DNA of 6,478 bases from an uncultured Oscillospiraceae bacterium (GTDB lineage Bacteria; Bacillota; Clostridia; Oscillospirales; Acutalibacteraceae), in the NCBI GenBank assembly GCA_902461995.1, contig CABQAA010000124.1:1-6478 (forward strand), given 5' to 3'. How positions within the stretch are numbered: the stretch's first letter is position 1; the number at the start of each line of letters is the position of its first letter. Shown here piece after piece: positions 1-5,558 of the stretch. The notes below the pieces were generated by a model. It worked only from the letters and a program-made list of their open reading frames with translations, was not told the origin of the DNA and searched no databases. The translations under genes were made by a program, and so were the position numbers.

Positions 1-232
1 GGCATCCCGCCAATTCCATAAAATCGTCCAGCCACTCAAAATCAAAGACGCCGTCTTCCGGCTCCATCCGCGACCAGGCCAGCTCGGCCAGGCGGACGAC
101 CTCTATTCCCGCCTCGGCCATCAGCTGCACGTCGGTCTGCCACCGCTCCCGCGGCCAATGCTCGGGATAATACGCGGTGCCGATGATCATATCCTGTAAA
201 ATATCCAGTCCCTGTGCTTTTTCTCGATCCAT
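1..232 (-). CDS. GH42 beta-galactosidase, N-terminal part (runs off the window start)
   Basis: This minus-strand gene starts with ATG at 232 and leaves the window after 77 codons. The visible protein has the N-terminal pattern of glycoside hydrolase family 42: Y21-Y22-P23-E24-H25-W26-P27, then a helix ending in EVVRLAELAWSRMEP and DFEWLD (about residues 44-69). Known GH42 enzymes begin almost identically. They are retaining beta-galactosidases that hydrolyse terminal beta-galactosides, usually in the cytoplasm on imported oligosaccharides. The two catalytic glutamates lie beyond the window and cannot be checked. The start is supported by GAGGGG (241-246) with an 8-nt spacer. Many GH42 proteins start closer to the YYPEHW block, so Met15 (ATG at 190) is a weaker alternative. 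No signal peptide is visible. The family is secure; substrate specificity is not. Confidence 0.9.
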   Translation of the reverse strand, partial: MDREKAQGLDILQDMIIGTAYYPEHWPRERWQTDVQLMAEAGIEVVRLAELAWSRMEPEDGVFDFEWLDDFMELAGC

Positions 233-312
233 ATGTTGTTCCCCTCACCCGTCTTTATATGCCGTTTCACCCTCTGACCGCCGCAAACGGCGAGCGGCTT
301 TTCTCCGGAAGG

Positions 313-322
313 TGAACGTTCA
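313..322. promoter_or_regulatory. Perfect palindrome TGAACGTTCA, possible operator
   Basis: A 10-bp perfect palindrome with an AACGTT core lies about 47 nt downstream of the predicted GH42 transcription start. LacI/GalR-family operators typically have a central CG in such a core, and these regulators often control sugar genes, so a repressor site is plausible. It is shorter than a standard cre site. A 10-bp palindrome can occur by chance. Confidence 0.3.
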
Positions 323-375
323 TGCAGTCGTATGATTTCTCACGCCATCAGCACCACACAGCTGAAAGCGGCTTT

Positions 376-405
376 ATCATACCCCCGGAGCATTGTATTT
401 GTCAA
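376..405 (-). promoter_or_regulatory. Sigma-A promoter of the GH42 gene
   Basis: Read on the minus strand, a perfect TTGACA (400-405) is followed after 18 nt by TATGAT (376-381). Transcription should start near 369, giving a leader of about 137 nt before the GH42 start. Nothing else on this strand lies between promoter and gene. Confidence 0.7.
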
Positions 406-438
406 CTCATCCGGTATATAGACTTTTGTCCGTAAAAA

Positions 439-471
439 TAATCCCCCGGCCGTCATAAAGGCCGGGGGGTT
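439..471 (-). terminator. Intrinsic terminator, minus strand
   Basis: The arms CCCCCGGCC (443-451) and GGCCGGGGG (460-468) form a 9-bp GC stem with an 8-nt loop. On the minus strand it is followed by ATTATTTTT; on the plus strand the following bases are not T-rich. It therefore ends minus-strand transcription, about 20 nt after the TAA at 489-491. Confidence 0.8.
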
Positions 472-488
472 ACACCCTATCGATGTCC

Positions 489-650
489 TTAAGATATCAC
501 GCACTCTTCCGCCCGCTTGTCGTCCTGGAGGCCCTTGAACACCGGATAACGCAAGCCGCCGATGCGCTTTTCTCCTTCAGCGAGCAGATGAAAAAATGCT
601 CCGAAAATCCACAAAGGTATCAAGTCCACATTTAGAAAGGGAGTCCCCAT
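489..650 (-). CDS. Small unrecognised ORF or C-terminal gene remnant (53 aa)
   Basis: Starting at ATG 650 on the minus strand, this frame encodes 53 residues ending in FKGLQDDKRAEECVIS, and a strong terminator follows about 20 nt after the stop. The last 33 codons look coding: charged hydrophilic residues and G or C at 23 of 33 third positions. The first 20 codons have only 10 of 20 and encode a hydrophobic stretch. No Shine-Dalgarno sequence stands near the ATG, and the frame stays open for only 13 more codons upstream before a TAA. This fits the tail of a gene whose 5' part was lost, with a junction near 590-600. A real small protein is possible. I recognise no family. Confidence 0.35.
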   Translation of the reverse strand: MGTPFLNVDLIPLWIFGAFFHLLAEGEKRIGGLRYPVFKGLQDDKRAEECVIS

Positions 651-850
651 TACGCGTTGTCCCAAGTCCCCCCATCGCTCAAAAACCGGTTATAACATCT
701 TTTGAATTCACTTGGCAATACAGCATAAAAAGCCCCGAAACCATACGGCTTTTGGGGCTTTGGAGCGCCGGTGTTTCTTTGCGGTGCCACATATGAGTTT
801 GATAAATGAAATGGCGGCACTGTGATAGAGGAGCGTATTATTACAAAGAG
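651..850. other. Intergenic stretch with no supported protein gene
   Basis: Between the tRNA terminator and the small ORF I see only the hairpin terminator at 727-761. A 69-codon minus-strand frame (650-859) crosses this stretch, but it contains the terminator stem, has no ribosome site and resembles no family I know. No clear sigma-A promoter is visible inside the stretch. Confidence 0.5.
727..761 (-). terminator. Intrinsic terminator, minus strand, without an obvious gene
   Basis: AAAGCCCC (729-736) pairs with GGGGCTTT (754-761). The pairing continues inward through GAAACC against GG-C-TTTT, with one bulged C and an ATAC loop, giving a stem of about 14 bp. On the minus strand the stem ends in CTTTTTAT, a proper U-tract. 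It lies about 90 nt beyond the tRNA terminator, so it may be a back-up terminator or the end of a short unrecognised transcript. Confidence 0.6.
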
Positions 851-878
851 AAAAAGCAAGTCTTTCGACTTGCTTTTT
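851..878 (-). terminator. Terminator of the tRNA-fMet gene
   Basis: A perfect 12-bp stem (851-862 with 867-878) closes on a GAAA tetraloop in the minus-strand transcript and ends in a U-run. It starts 2 nt after the tRNA CCA end, so the transcript is essentially leader, tRNA and terminator. Confidence 0.88.
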
Positions 879-880
879 CT

Positions 881-957
<77 letters not shown>

Positions 958-985
958 ATATATGGCCTTTCTGAAGTGCTCGTTT

Positions 986-1014
986 ATTATAGCAGATAGC
1001 AAAACAAAATGCAA
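986..1014 (-). promoter_or_regulatory. Sigma-A promoter of the tRNA-fMet gene
   Basis: On the minus strand TTGCAT (1009-1014) and a perfect TATAAT (986-991) are separated by 17 nt. The predicted start near 979 leaves a leader of about 20 nt before the mature tRNA 5' end at 957. Confidence 0.8.
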
Positions 1015-1111
1015 GGGCTTTTTGCCTATTTTTTTTACCAATCTCCGGCGGCACCTTCCATACGGTCTTAACTCGAATTTTATTTATCGGGACCGGATTT
1101 GTATGAGCAAC

Positions 1112-1146
1112 TTGAGACCTACGAGACCTAAAATAAAGCCTATAAT
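1112..1146 (+). promoter_or_regulatory. Candidate promoter of the beta-helix surface protein gene, with a direct repeat
   Basis: TATAAT at 1141-1146 is the best -10 element, placing the start near 1153 and leaving a leader of about 45 nt. No good -35 hexamer stands 16-18 nt upstream. Instead, the octamer GAGACCTA occurs twice in tandem with a 9-bp period (1114-1121 and 1123-1130), covering the -35 position. This could be a binding site for an activator or repressor. The nearest TTGAGA (1112-1117) is 23 nt away, too far for normal spacing. Confidence 0.4.
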
Positions 1147-1197
1147 CCAAAAATCTATATCCGCCGTTCACAATCTGCCAAATTGGGGAGAGTATCC

Positions 1198-3354
1198 ATG
1201 AAAAAACTTCACACGAAACACATATGGAGTACGATATCCGCGATCTCTGTCGCCGCATCAGGATACGTTTTTTCCTTCCAGGCCACGGCGGATGACGCCG
1301 AGCGGCCGGTACTGACCTTTTCCCGTTCGCCGTCGGGCACCATTCAGCAATGGCTGGATACCACGCTGCAGGGGGACTGCGGCGAGAATGTTACGGTAAA
1401 CGGCACATACAGCCGCATTGTTTTTGATGGAGTGACCATGTCTGTCACGTTTGACGGTGTAGACGCCGACAACCGTGCGGCCGCATATGGCGCTCTCCCC
1501 CAGGATCTGTCCGCCGTATCGGTCTCCGGCGGATCGGCTGTCACCATTGAACTGAATGGGAACAGCACGCTGCAGGGCGGTACGGACAGTGCCGGCCTCT
1601 ATGTGGCGTCGGATTCCTCCATCGTCCTGAAAGATCAGGACGGAGACGGCACCCTGAACGCCCAGGGCGGGCAAGCCAGCAATCCCAGGCAAAGCGGCAG
1701 CGGCGCCGGGATTGGGGGCAACTGGAACATGGAGGTGGGATCCATCACCATCGAAAGCGGCGTCATCCATGCACAGGGCGGTCACAAAGCGGCCGGCATC
1801 GGCAGCGGATTCGATAGCGGCGCGCAGGGTGTCATCATCTGCACAGGTGATATCACCATTCACGGCGGACAGATTACCGCGCTGGGCGGCACCGGCGACA
1901 ACGGCTGCGGTGAAAGCAGATCCGCATATGGAAAAGGCACGGCACTCAATGAAGGAACCATCCGGATTGACGGCGGACACGTCCTCGCGTCGGGGCACAG
2001 CGGTATCGGCGGCGGCAATCATAAAAACGGCGGCACCATCACGATTGCCGGCCATGCCGAAGTCGAGGCGCGCGGCTCTTTCAAAGGCGGTGCGGGGATC
2101 GGCAGCGGGTTAGGATCCAGCAAAGATAAAATGACGGATGCCGAAGGGGTATCCATGAACGTGAGCGGAGGCTCCATCACCATAACCGACCACGCCGTTG
2201 TACGGGCCTATGGGGATTACGACATGGCCGGCATCGGAGGCGGGCTATACGGAGACAGCGAAACCATCGTCATCACGGGATCGTCTCAGGTGTTCGCCAA
2301 AGGCGGATATCGCGCGGCGGGAATCGGCGGCGGCTATCAGGACGACGGCCAGTCCATCGACATTTCGGGCACTGCCCAGGTTCGTGCCTTCGGCGGTGCC
2401 GGTGGGAAAGCCTCTGATGCGCTCTGCGGCGGCGCCGGGATTGGCGGCGGCACGGAAGGCGGTGTGGTCAATGAGGCCGGTGACCGGTATACGCGGGGCG
2501 GCAACGCGATCGCCATCCGTATGACGGAAGAAGCGGACATTCTGGCCGTGGGAGGCCGGGGCGCCTCCGGCATCGGCAGCGGTGCTGAGCTGTGCACCTC
2601 CGATGCGGGAAAATACGCCGTCCGCAGCATCCAGGGATCCATCACTCTGTCCGGCGATGTACGGGTTCGTGCGTTCTCTGACGGCACGAAATGGGCACTG
2701 GATCTGGTCGACACGGACGTCGACGGATCGGGTCTGAGCGCAGACAATACGGTTCTGCAGGGGCGCTTCCGTTCAAACGAAGTGGAAACGGGTCTGACAT
2801 ACGACTGCAAAGACGAGATGGTATCGAAGGATACCATCCTGGACAGCAACGGTCCTCAGCCGTCCGGAAGTTATCCGATTATGAACAGCCACACCACGGC
2901 GGACAGCGCCAACCGGATCTATATGACCGGCCTGGACCTGCAGCCGGTTGAAGGCGCCGACTGCCGGATGCCCTATAACTACCGCTCTTTTGCTTTCACC
3001 GGATTTCAAAGCGAAAAGAAATACGATATTTGGCTCTTAAGCGGCACATATGGAGATCAGGCGAAGCTGATCTCCGGTGTCACCGTAGGCGATGGACGTG
3101 ACGCAGCGTCCGCCGAATCCGTAACGGATGCGGAAGAGCGGGTCATCAGCCATTTGGCCGACAGAGTCTACAGCGCCGATGATTTGGCTTTCACCGTACG
3201 GGATCCTGAATCTCCTGAAGTACCCGACACAGACGAACCGGAGGACATTCCGGAGGAAGATATCCCGCAGGCCAATCCCTCTACCGGCGTCTCCTCTCTC
3301 CCGGCGCTGGTGTTGCGGCCGCTTTCCTGGCTGCGGGCACCATGTTCTTCATAA
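1198..3354 (+). CDS. Secreted beta-helix-like surface protein with frameshifted NPxTG anchor
   Basis: The 718-residue product starts with a signal peptide (MKKLHTKH, hydrophobic to about residue 27, likely cleaved after ATA at 31). ATG 1198 follows GGGGAG (1185-1190) by 7 nt; an upstream TTG at 1183 has no such support. Residues 110-495 hold short beta-strand rungs such as GSITI and GTIRI, and eight (A/S)GIG(G/S) motifs near 170, 199, 268, 299, 344, 374, 413 and 457. This suggests a right-handed parallel beta-helix. Proteins of this kind on Clostridia are often adhesins or polysaccharide binders; no catalytic motif is visible. Residues 666-692 are acidic and proline-rich, like a wall spacer, followed by NPSTG (693-697). 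After Pro702 the frame gives an unrelated tail and stops at 3354. The expected hydrophobic anchor and KKKG end lie in the -1 frame to 3368. Confidence 0.82.
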   Translation: MKKLHTKHIWSTISAISVAASGYVFSFQATADDAERPVLTFSRSPSGTIQQWLDTTLQGDCGENVTVNGTYSRIVFDGVTMSVTFDGVDADNRAAAYGALPQDLSAVSVSGGSAVTIELNGNSTLQGGTDSAGLYVASDSSIVLKDQDGDGTLNAQGGQASNPRQSGSGAGIGGNWNMEVGSITIESGVIHAQGGHKAAGIGSGFDSGAQGVIICTGDITIHGGQITALGGTGDNGCGESRSAYGKGTALNEGTIRIDGGHVLASGHSGIGGGNHKNGGTITIAGHAEVEARGSFKGGAGIGSGLGSSKDKMTDAEGVSMNVSGGSITITDHAVVRAYGDYDMAGIGGGLYGDSETIVITGSSQVFAKGGYRAAGIGGGYQDDGQSIDISGTAQVRAFGGAGGKASDALCGGAGIGGGTEGGVVNEAGDRYTRGGNAIAIRMTEEADILAVGGRGASGIGSGAELCTSDAGKYAVRSIQGSITLSGDVRVRAFSDGTKWALDLVDTDVDGSGLSADNTVLQGRFRSNEVETGLTYDCKDEMVSKDTILDSNGPQPSGSYPIMNSHTTADSANRIYMTGLDLQPVEGADCRMPYNYRSFAFTGFQSEKKYDIWLLSGTYGDQAKLISGVTVGDGRDAASAESVTDAEERVISHLADRVYSADDLAFTVRDPESPEVPDTDEPEDIPEEDIPQANPSTGVSSLPALVLRPLSWLRAPCSS

Positions 3355-3368
3355 AAAAGAAAGGGTAA
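3303..3368 (+). pseudogene. Out-of-frame remainder of the NPxTG sorting signal
   Basis: Read from 3303, this frame encodes GAGVAAAFLAAGTMFF, then IKKKG and TAA (3366-3368). It is exactly the hydrophobic helix and positive tail that should follow NPSTG and SSLP in the surface protein. One extra G in the GG at 3303-3304 would join the two frames as VSSLP-GAGVAAAF. This is read directly from the sequence. Whether the missing base is a mutation, a phase-variable state or a sequencing error cannot be decided here. Confidence 0.8.
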
Positions 3369-3406
3369 ATCCTGTTTATTGGGACGATTTTCAGAAGGAG
3401 GAGCCG

Positions 3407-3463
3407 ATGCCGTCTCATGAGGCGGAAACGAACCACCCGTGCAATCCGGTACCGATTTCGTAG
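3407..3463 (+). CDS. 18-residue ORF with an ideal ribosome site, function unknown
   Basis: The frame MPSHEAETNHPCNPVPIS begins 38 nt after the reconstructed stop of the surface protein gene. AAGGAGG (3395-3401) precedes its ATG by 5 nt, the best Shine-Dalgarno in the window. The product is hydrophilic, with no signal peptide or membrane segment. Its last codons form the left arm of the hairpin at 3448-3482, and the stop TAG begins the loop. It could be a small peptide, the first codons of a gene cut short by deletion, or a fortuitous frame. A leader-peptide role is unlikely because no co-directional gene follows. Confidence 0.35.
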   Translation: MPSHEAETNHPCNPVPIS

Positions 3464-3482
3464 AAGACCCGGAGTCGGTACC
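3448..3482. repeat. Inverted repeat GGTACCGA / TCGGTACC (hairpin)
   Basis: Perfect 8-bp arms (3448-3455, 3475-3482) extend inward with two G-U pairs to a stem of about 13 bp on a 9-nt loop. No U-tract follows on the plus strand. It is the first of two hairpins between the convergent surface genes and may slow transcription or protect the mRNA 3' end. Confidence 0.5.
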
Positions 3483-3488
3483 AAATTC

Positions 3489-3530
3489 AACACGGCGCTG
3501 ATTGTACATTAGTACAATCAGCGCCGTGTT
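3489..3530. terminator. Perfect 19-bp hairpin between convergent genes, probable bidirectional terminator
   Basis: AACACGGCGCTGATTGTAC (3489-3507) is perfectly complementary to 3512-3530 around the loop ATTA. Its position between convergent genes suggests it ends transcription from both sides. Neither side carries a real U-tract: CAGCGTTATG follows on plus, and GAATTTGG on minus. It is therefore either a non-canonical terminator or an RNA-stabilising stem. Confidence 0.6.
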
Positions 3531-3580
3531 CAGCGTTATGGGGCTCAGCCGTGTCCGGTCTCTGTCAAACGGACGGCAGA

Positions 3581-5275
3581 TCAGCGGTCGCGGTCCTGAT
3601 CGTAAGGCCTCGATGGATTCTGTCTGCGGGGCATATCGTCCCGGCCGCTGTAGATGTCCCGGGAATTCGGATCATAATCCTGCAGCTCATCATCCAGACG
3701 GACAAATTCCGTCGCCTCTTCTTCCGTACTGTACATCTCGTCTTCTTCGGGGAGCTCATCCAGATCCTCGTCGTCTTTCGGCTTCCGGATGACAAAGAAG
3801 TACAGCAGCAGGCCGGCGCCGACAAGCAGCAGCACACCGACGATCAGCAACACAATAACCAGAATGGAAACGGGCGCCCCTTTGCCAGATTCGCCCAAAA
3901 AGCCCATCAGGACAAACGTCCCCATCGTGTTGGTCTGGAACGTCACCATTCCGTCCTTGATCGTTACCTGCTTAGGCTTGACGAGCGCATTGCCGTCGAC
4001 TATGGTGATCGCCATCTTGTCGCTGTTTTTCATGGATTCCGGAATCGGCAGCTGGATCTCGACCGTGACATTCGCGTTGGTTAGATCGACGTATTTCCCG
4101 TCCGACTGTGTTAAGAACGACAGATCGAAGGTTACGACCTTCCGACGGTCGCTGGGATAGGCGGAAAAGTCGGAATTGCCGCTGAGAGCGCCCTGTATCA
4201 TCGCCTCGGATACGAGAGCGTTCGAGGAGCGGACGCTGAGCATCAGCGCCCCGTTTGTAGCTACCAGACTCTGATAAGCTTCCGGGGTGAGAAGCATGCG
4301 GCCCTTTGTGGCAAAATCGTTCTGGGTCAAACCGAAGGCCGTGAGAATGCCCGTATCCAGGGACAGATTGACCGCCACCCGGTTATCCACCATAGCGGTC
4401 GTACCCGCGCCGAGAACGGTCGGATAGGTCACGTTTTCAGCGGGATTGGTGCTGGCGGTCGAATTGGTCGGATTCTTGGATCCGGTTGTGATCACCGGGG
4501 AAGTTGTGGTCGTGTTCTCCGTGGTAGAGTTATCGCTGGTATTTCCCGAGGTAGGCGGTGTCGTCGTCGTAACCGGAGGCACGGTGAAACCGTCGAAGAA
4601 GCCCTTTTGCGTGCCCAGAAACCGGACTGTAATGCCATTGATCGTATTGCTGGCGTTTTCCGCAATACACATCACGGTCTTTTTGGCCGCGTCCGTATTG
4701 TCAATCGGGGTGTTGGAGGTCACTTGGCCCTTGGCGTTGGTTGTGTGCTTTTCCGAGATATTGCTGACTTCCATCTTCACGTCGTAGCCGCTGACCGGGC
4801 GGCCGTATTCGTCCTTGAGGGTGGCCACCACCTTGCCGGACGCGTTGCGGACCAGATTGTCGAACTTCAGGGTCAGGTCGCCGCCCTTGACGACTTTGTT
4901 CGTCAGGGTGCAATCCACGGTTTCCTGTTTAGAACCGTCATCCACGATCACCTGAACCGTATCATAGATCCCAACCTTGAGATTATCCAGATTGATGGTG
5001 AAGGTGTCAGCCGACTGAGGCGTCACAATAAACTCGGTGCCGTCGATCTTCATACCGGCTACTTTTACATTGTCCCCGGCTTCTTCCTGATTCCACTTGA
5101 CCGTCAGCTTGGACGCCGTTTGGGACGTGCTGACAATTTTGAATTCAAATGCCGCAGGAGCGTCGGAGACATCGGAGGAACCTGGATCCGCCGGGTTCTC
5201 CCCCTCGGCCAGAACAAGACCGGACAGTGTCAAAAGAAGTGCCAGACAAAGCAGCAGAGAACAAATCCTTTTCAT
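3581..5275 (-). CDS. Membrane-anchored surface protein with a charged cytoplasmic tail
   Basis: The 564-residue product has a signal peptide (MKRICSLLLCLALLL, likely cleaved after VLA at 23). ATG 5275 is preferred because GGAG (5283-5286) stands 7 nt upstream; a TTG at 5281 would place it too close. Residues 42-130 and 131-220 look like two beta-sandwich, Ig-like regions, the second with GKVVATLKDEYGRPVSGYDV, as in bacterial Ig-like repeats. Residues 231-285 form a Thr/Ser/Asn-rich linker. Residues 290-460 form another beta-rich region ending in VTIKDGMVTFQTNTMGTFVL, a pattern common just before surface anchors. A single membrane helix (469-495) follows, then IRKPK and a tail of about 69 residues, acidic first and Arg-rich at the end. 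It has no sortase motif, so it sits in the membrane with its head outside. The ligand is unknown. Confidence 0.85.
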   Translation of the reverse strand: MKRICSLLLCLALLLTLSGLVLAEGENPADPGSSDVSDAPAAFEFKIVSTSQTASKLTVKWNQEEAGDNVKVAGMKIDGTEFIVTPQSADTFTINLDNLKVGIYDTVQVIVDDGSKQETVDCTLTNKVVKGGDLTLKFDNLVRNASGKVVATLKDEYGRPVSGYDVKMEVSNISEKHTTNAKGQVTSNTPIDNTDAAKKTVMCIAENASNTINGITVRFLGTQKGFFDGFTVPPVTTTTPPTSGNTSDNSTTENTTTTSPVITTGSKNPTNSTASTNPAENVTYPTVLGAGTTAMVDNRVAVNLSLDTGILTAFGLTQNDFATKGRMLLTPEAYQSLVATNGALMLSVRSSNALVSEAMIQGALSGNSDFSAYPSDRRKVVTFDLSFLTQSDGKYVDLTNANVTVEIQLPIPESMKNSDKMAITIVDGNALVKPKQVTIKDGMVTFQTNTMGTFVLMGFLGESGKGAPVSILVIVLLIVGVLLLVGAGLLLYFFVIRKPKDDEDLDELPEEDEMYSTEEEATEFVRLDDELQDYDPNSRDIYSGRDDMPRRQNPSRPYDQDRDR

Positions 5276-5292
5276 GTGCAAACTCCATTTCT

Positions 5293-5323
5293 CCGGTTCT
5301 TTCCATCTGAGGACGGAAACCGG
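5293..5323 (-). promoter_or_regulatory. Leader hairpin just upstream of the surface gene ribosome site
   Basis: CCGGT (5293-5297) and TTCC (5301-5304) face GGAAACCGG (5315-5323), forming a 9-bp stem with a 3-nt bulge and a loop of about 10 nt. It ends 6 nt before the GGAG of the minus-strand surface gene, so it could stabilise the mRNA or tune translation. It does not cover the ribosome site itself. Confidence 0.3.
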
Positions 5324-5399
5324 CTGAATCGTTTACCGCAGGGACGGCCCATGACGTTCAGAAGAGATCGGCAGCCCTGGCATGTTGGAAGTCAAAGAT

Positions 5400-5428
5400 A
5401 AAATACCACATTTTCATCCGATTGTAAA
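5400..5428 (-). promoter_or_regulatory. Sigma-A promoter of the membrane-anchored surface protein gene
   Basis: On the minus strand TTTACA (5423-5428) and TATTTT (5400-5405) are separated by 17 nt, and TGG directly before the -10 acts as an extended -10. Transcription should start near 5393, leaving a leader of about 117 nt. It diverges from the regulator promoter, with 59 nt between the two -35 boxes. Confidence 0.6.
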
Positions 5429-5487
5429 CTCTTATCCCGAAATCCACCCAAATCGTAACAAAACTGGTACGAATTCGCTGCACCCCC

Positions 5488-5516
5488 TTGCTTTTCTGCA
5501 GGAAGCGGGTTATAAT
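5488..5516 (+). promoter_or_regulatory. Sigma-A promoter of the Crp/Fnr-family gene
   Basis: TTGCTT (5488-5493) and a perfect TATAAT (5511-5516) are 17 nt apart. The start should lie near 5523, giving a leader of about 36 nt that contains the palindrome at 5529-5544 and the ribosome site. Confidence 0.75.
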
Positions 5517-5528
5517 ATGGACAAAATC

Positions 5529-5544
5529 TGTCCCATATGGGACA
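5529..5544. promoter_or_regulatory. Perfect 16-bp palindrome, likely operator
   Basis: TGTCCCATATGGGACA is self-complementary over all 16 bases and lies at about +6 to +22 of the regulator transcript. Crp/Fnr dimers bind palindromes with TGT-type half-sites. A site just downstream of the start usually represses, so negative autoregulation is the simplest reading. The half-site TGTCCC differs from the classic Crp (TGTGA) and Fnr (TTGAT) forms. Confidence 0.55.
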
Positions 5545-5549
5545 TTATC

Positions 5550-5556
5550 GGAGGAG
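5550..5556 (+). promoter_or_regulatory. Ribosome site that fixes the regulator start
   Basis: GGAGGAG stands directly before ATG 5559; counted from GGAGG the spacer is 4 nt, slightly short. The next in-frame ATG at 5568 would have a 13-nt spacer. The frame is open upstream to an ATG at 5382, but that start lies before the promoter and has no ribosome site. Confidence 0.7.
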
Positions 5557-5558
5557 CT

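Noticed and set aside
42..248. 68-codon minus-strand frame beginning MRGTTYG
   Set aside because: It overlaps the GH42 start in another frame and gives low-complexity Arg/Gly/Ala sequence. The GH42 frame carries the recognisable motif.
650..859. 69-codon minus-strand frame
   Set aside because: It contains the terminator stem at 727-761, has no ribosome site and shows no family features.
1258..2055. 265-codon minus-strand frame
   Set aside because: It is a shadow of the glycine-rich repeat gene; repeated GGC/GCC codons keep the opposite strand open. No ribosome site or family resemblance.
3291..3312. Programmed -1 ribosomal frameshift in the surface protein gene
   Set aside because: No X-XXY-YYZ slippery heptamer is present where the frames must join, so an indel or sequencing error is more likely.
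3551..4084. 177-codon plus-strand frame
   Set aside because: It is antisense to the charged tail and membrane segment of the surface protein and has a biased His/Gln/Arg composition.
4607..5401. 264-codon plus-strand frame
   Set aside because: It is antisense to the membrane-anchored surface protein gene, which has a signal peptide, a membrane helix, a ribosome site and a promoter. The plus frame shows no such features.
5382..5558. Longer N-terminus for the Crp/Fnr-family regulator
   Set aside because: The upstream ATG lies before the predicted promoter, lacks a ribosome site, and would add 59 residues not found in the family.
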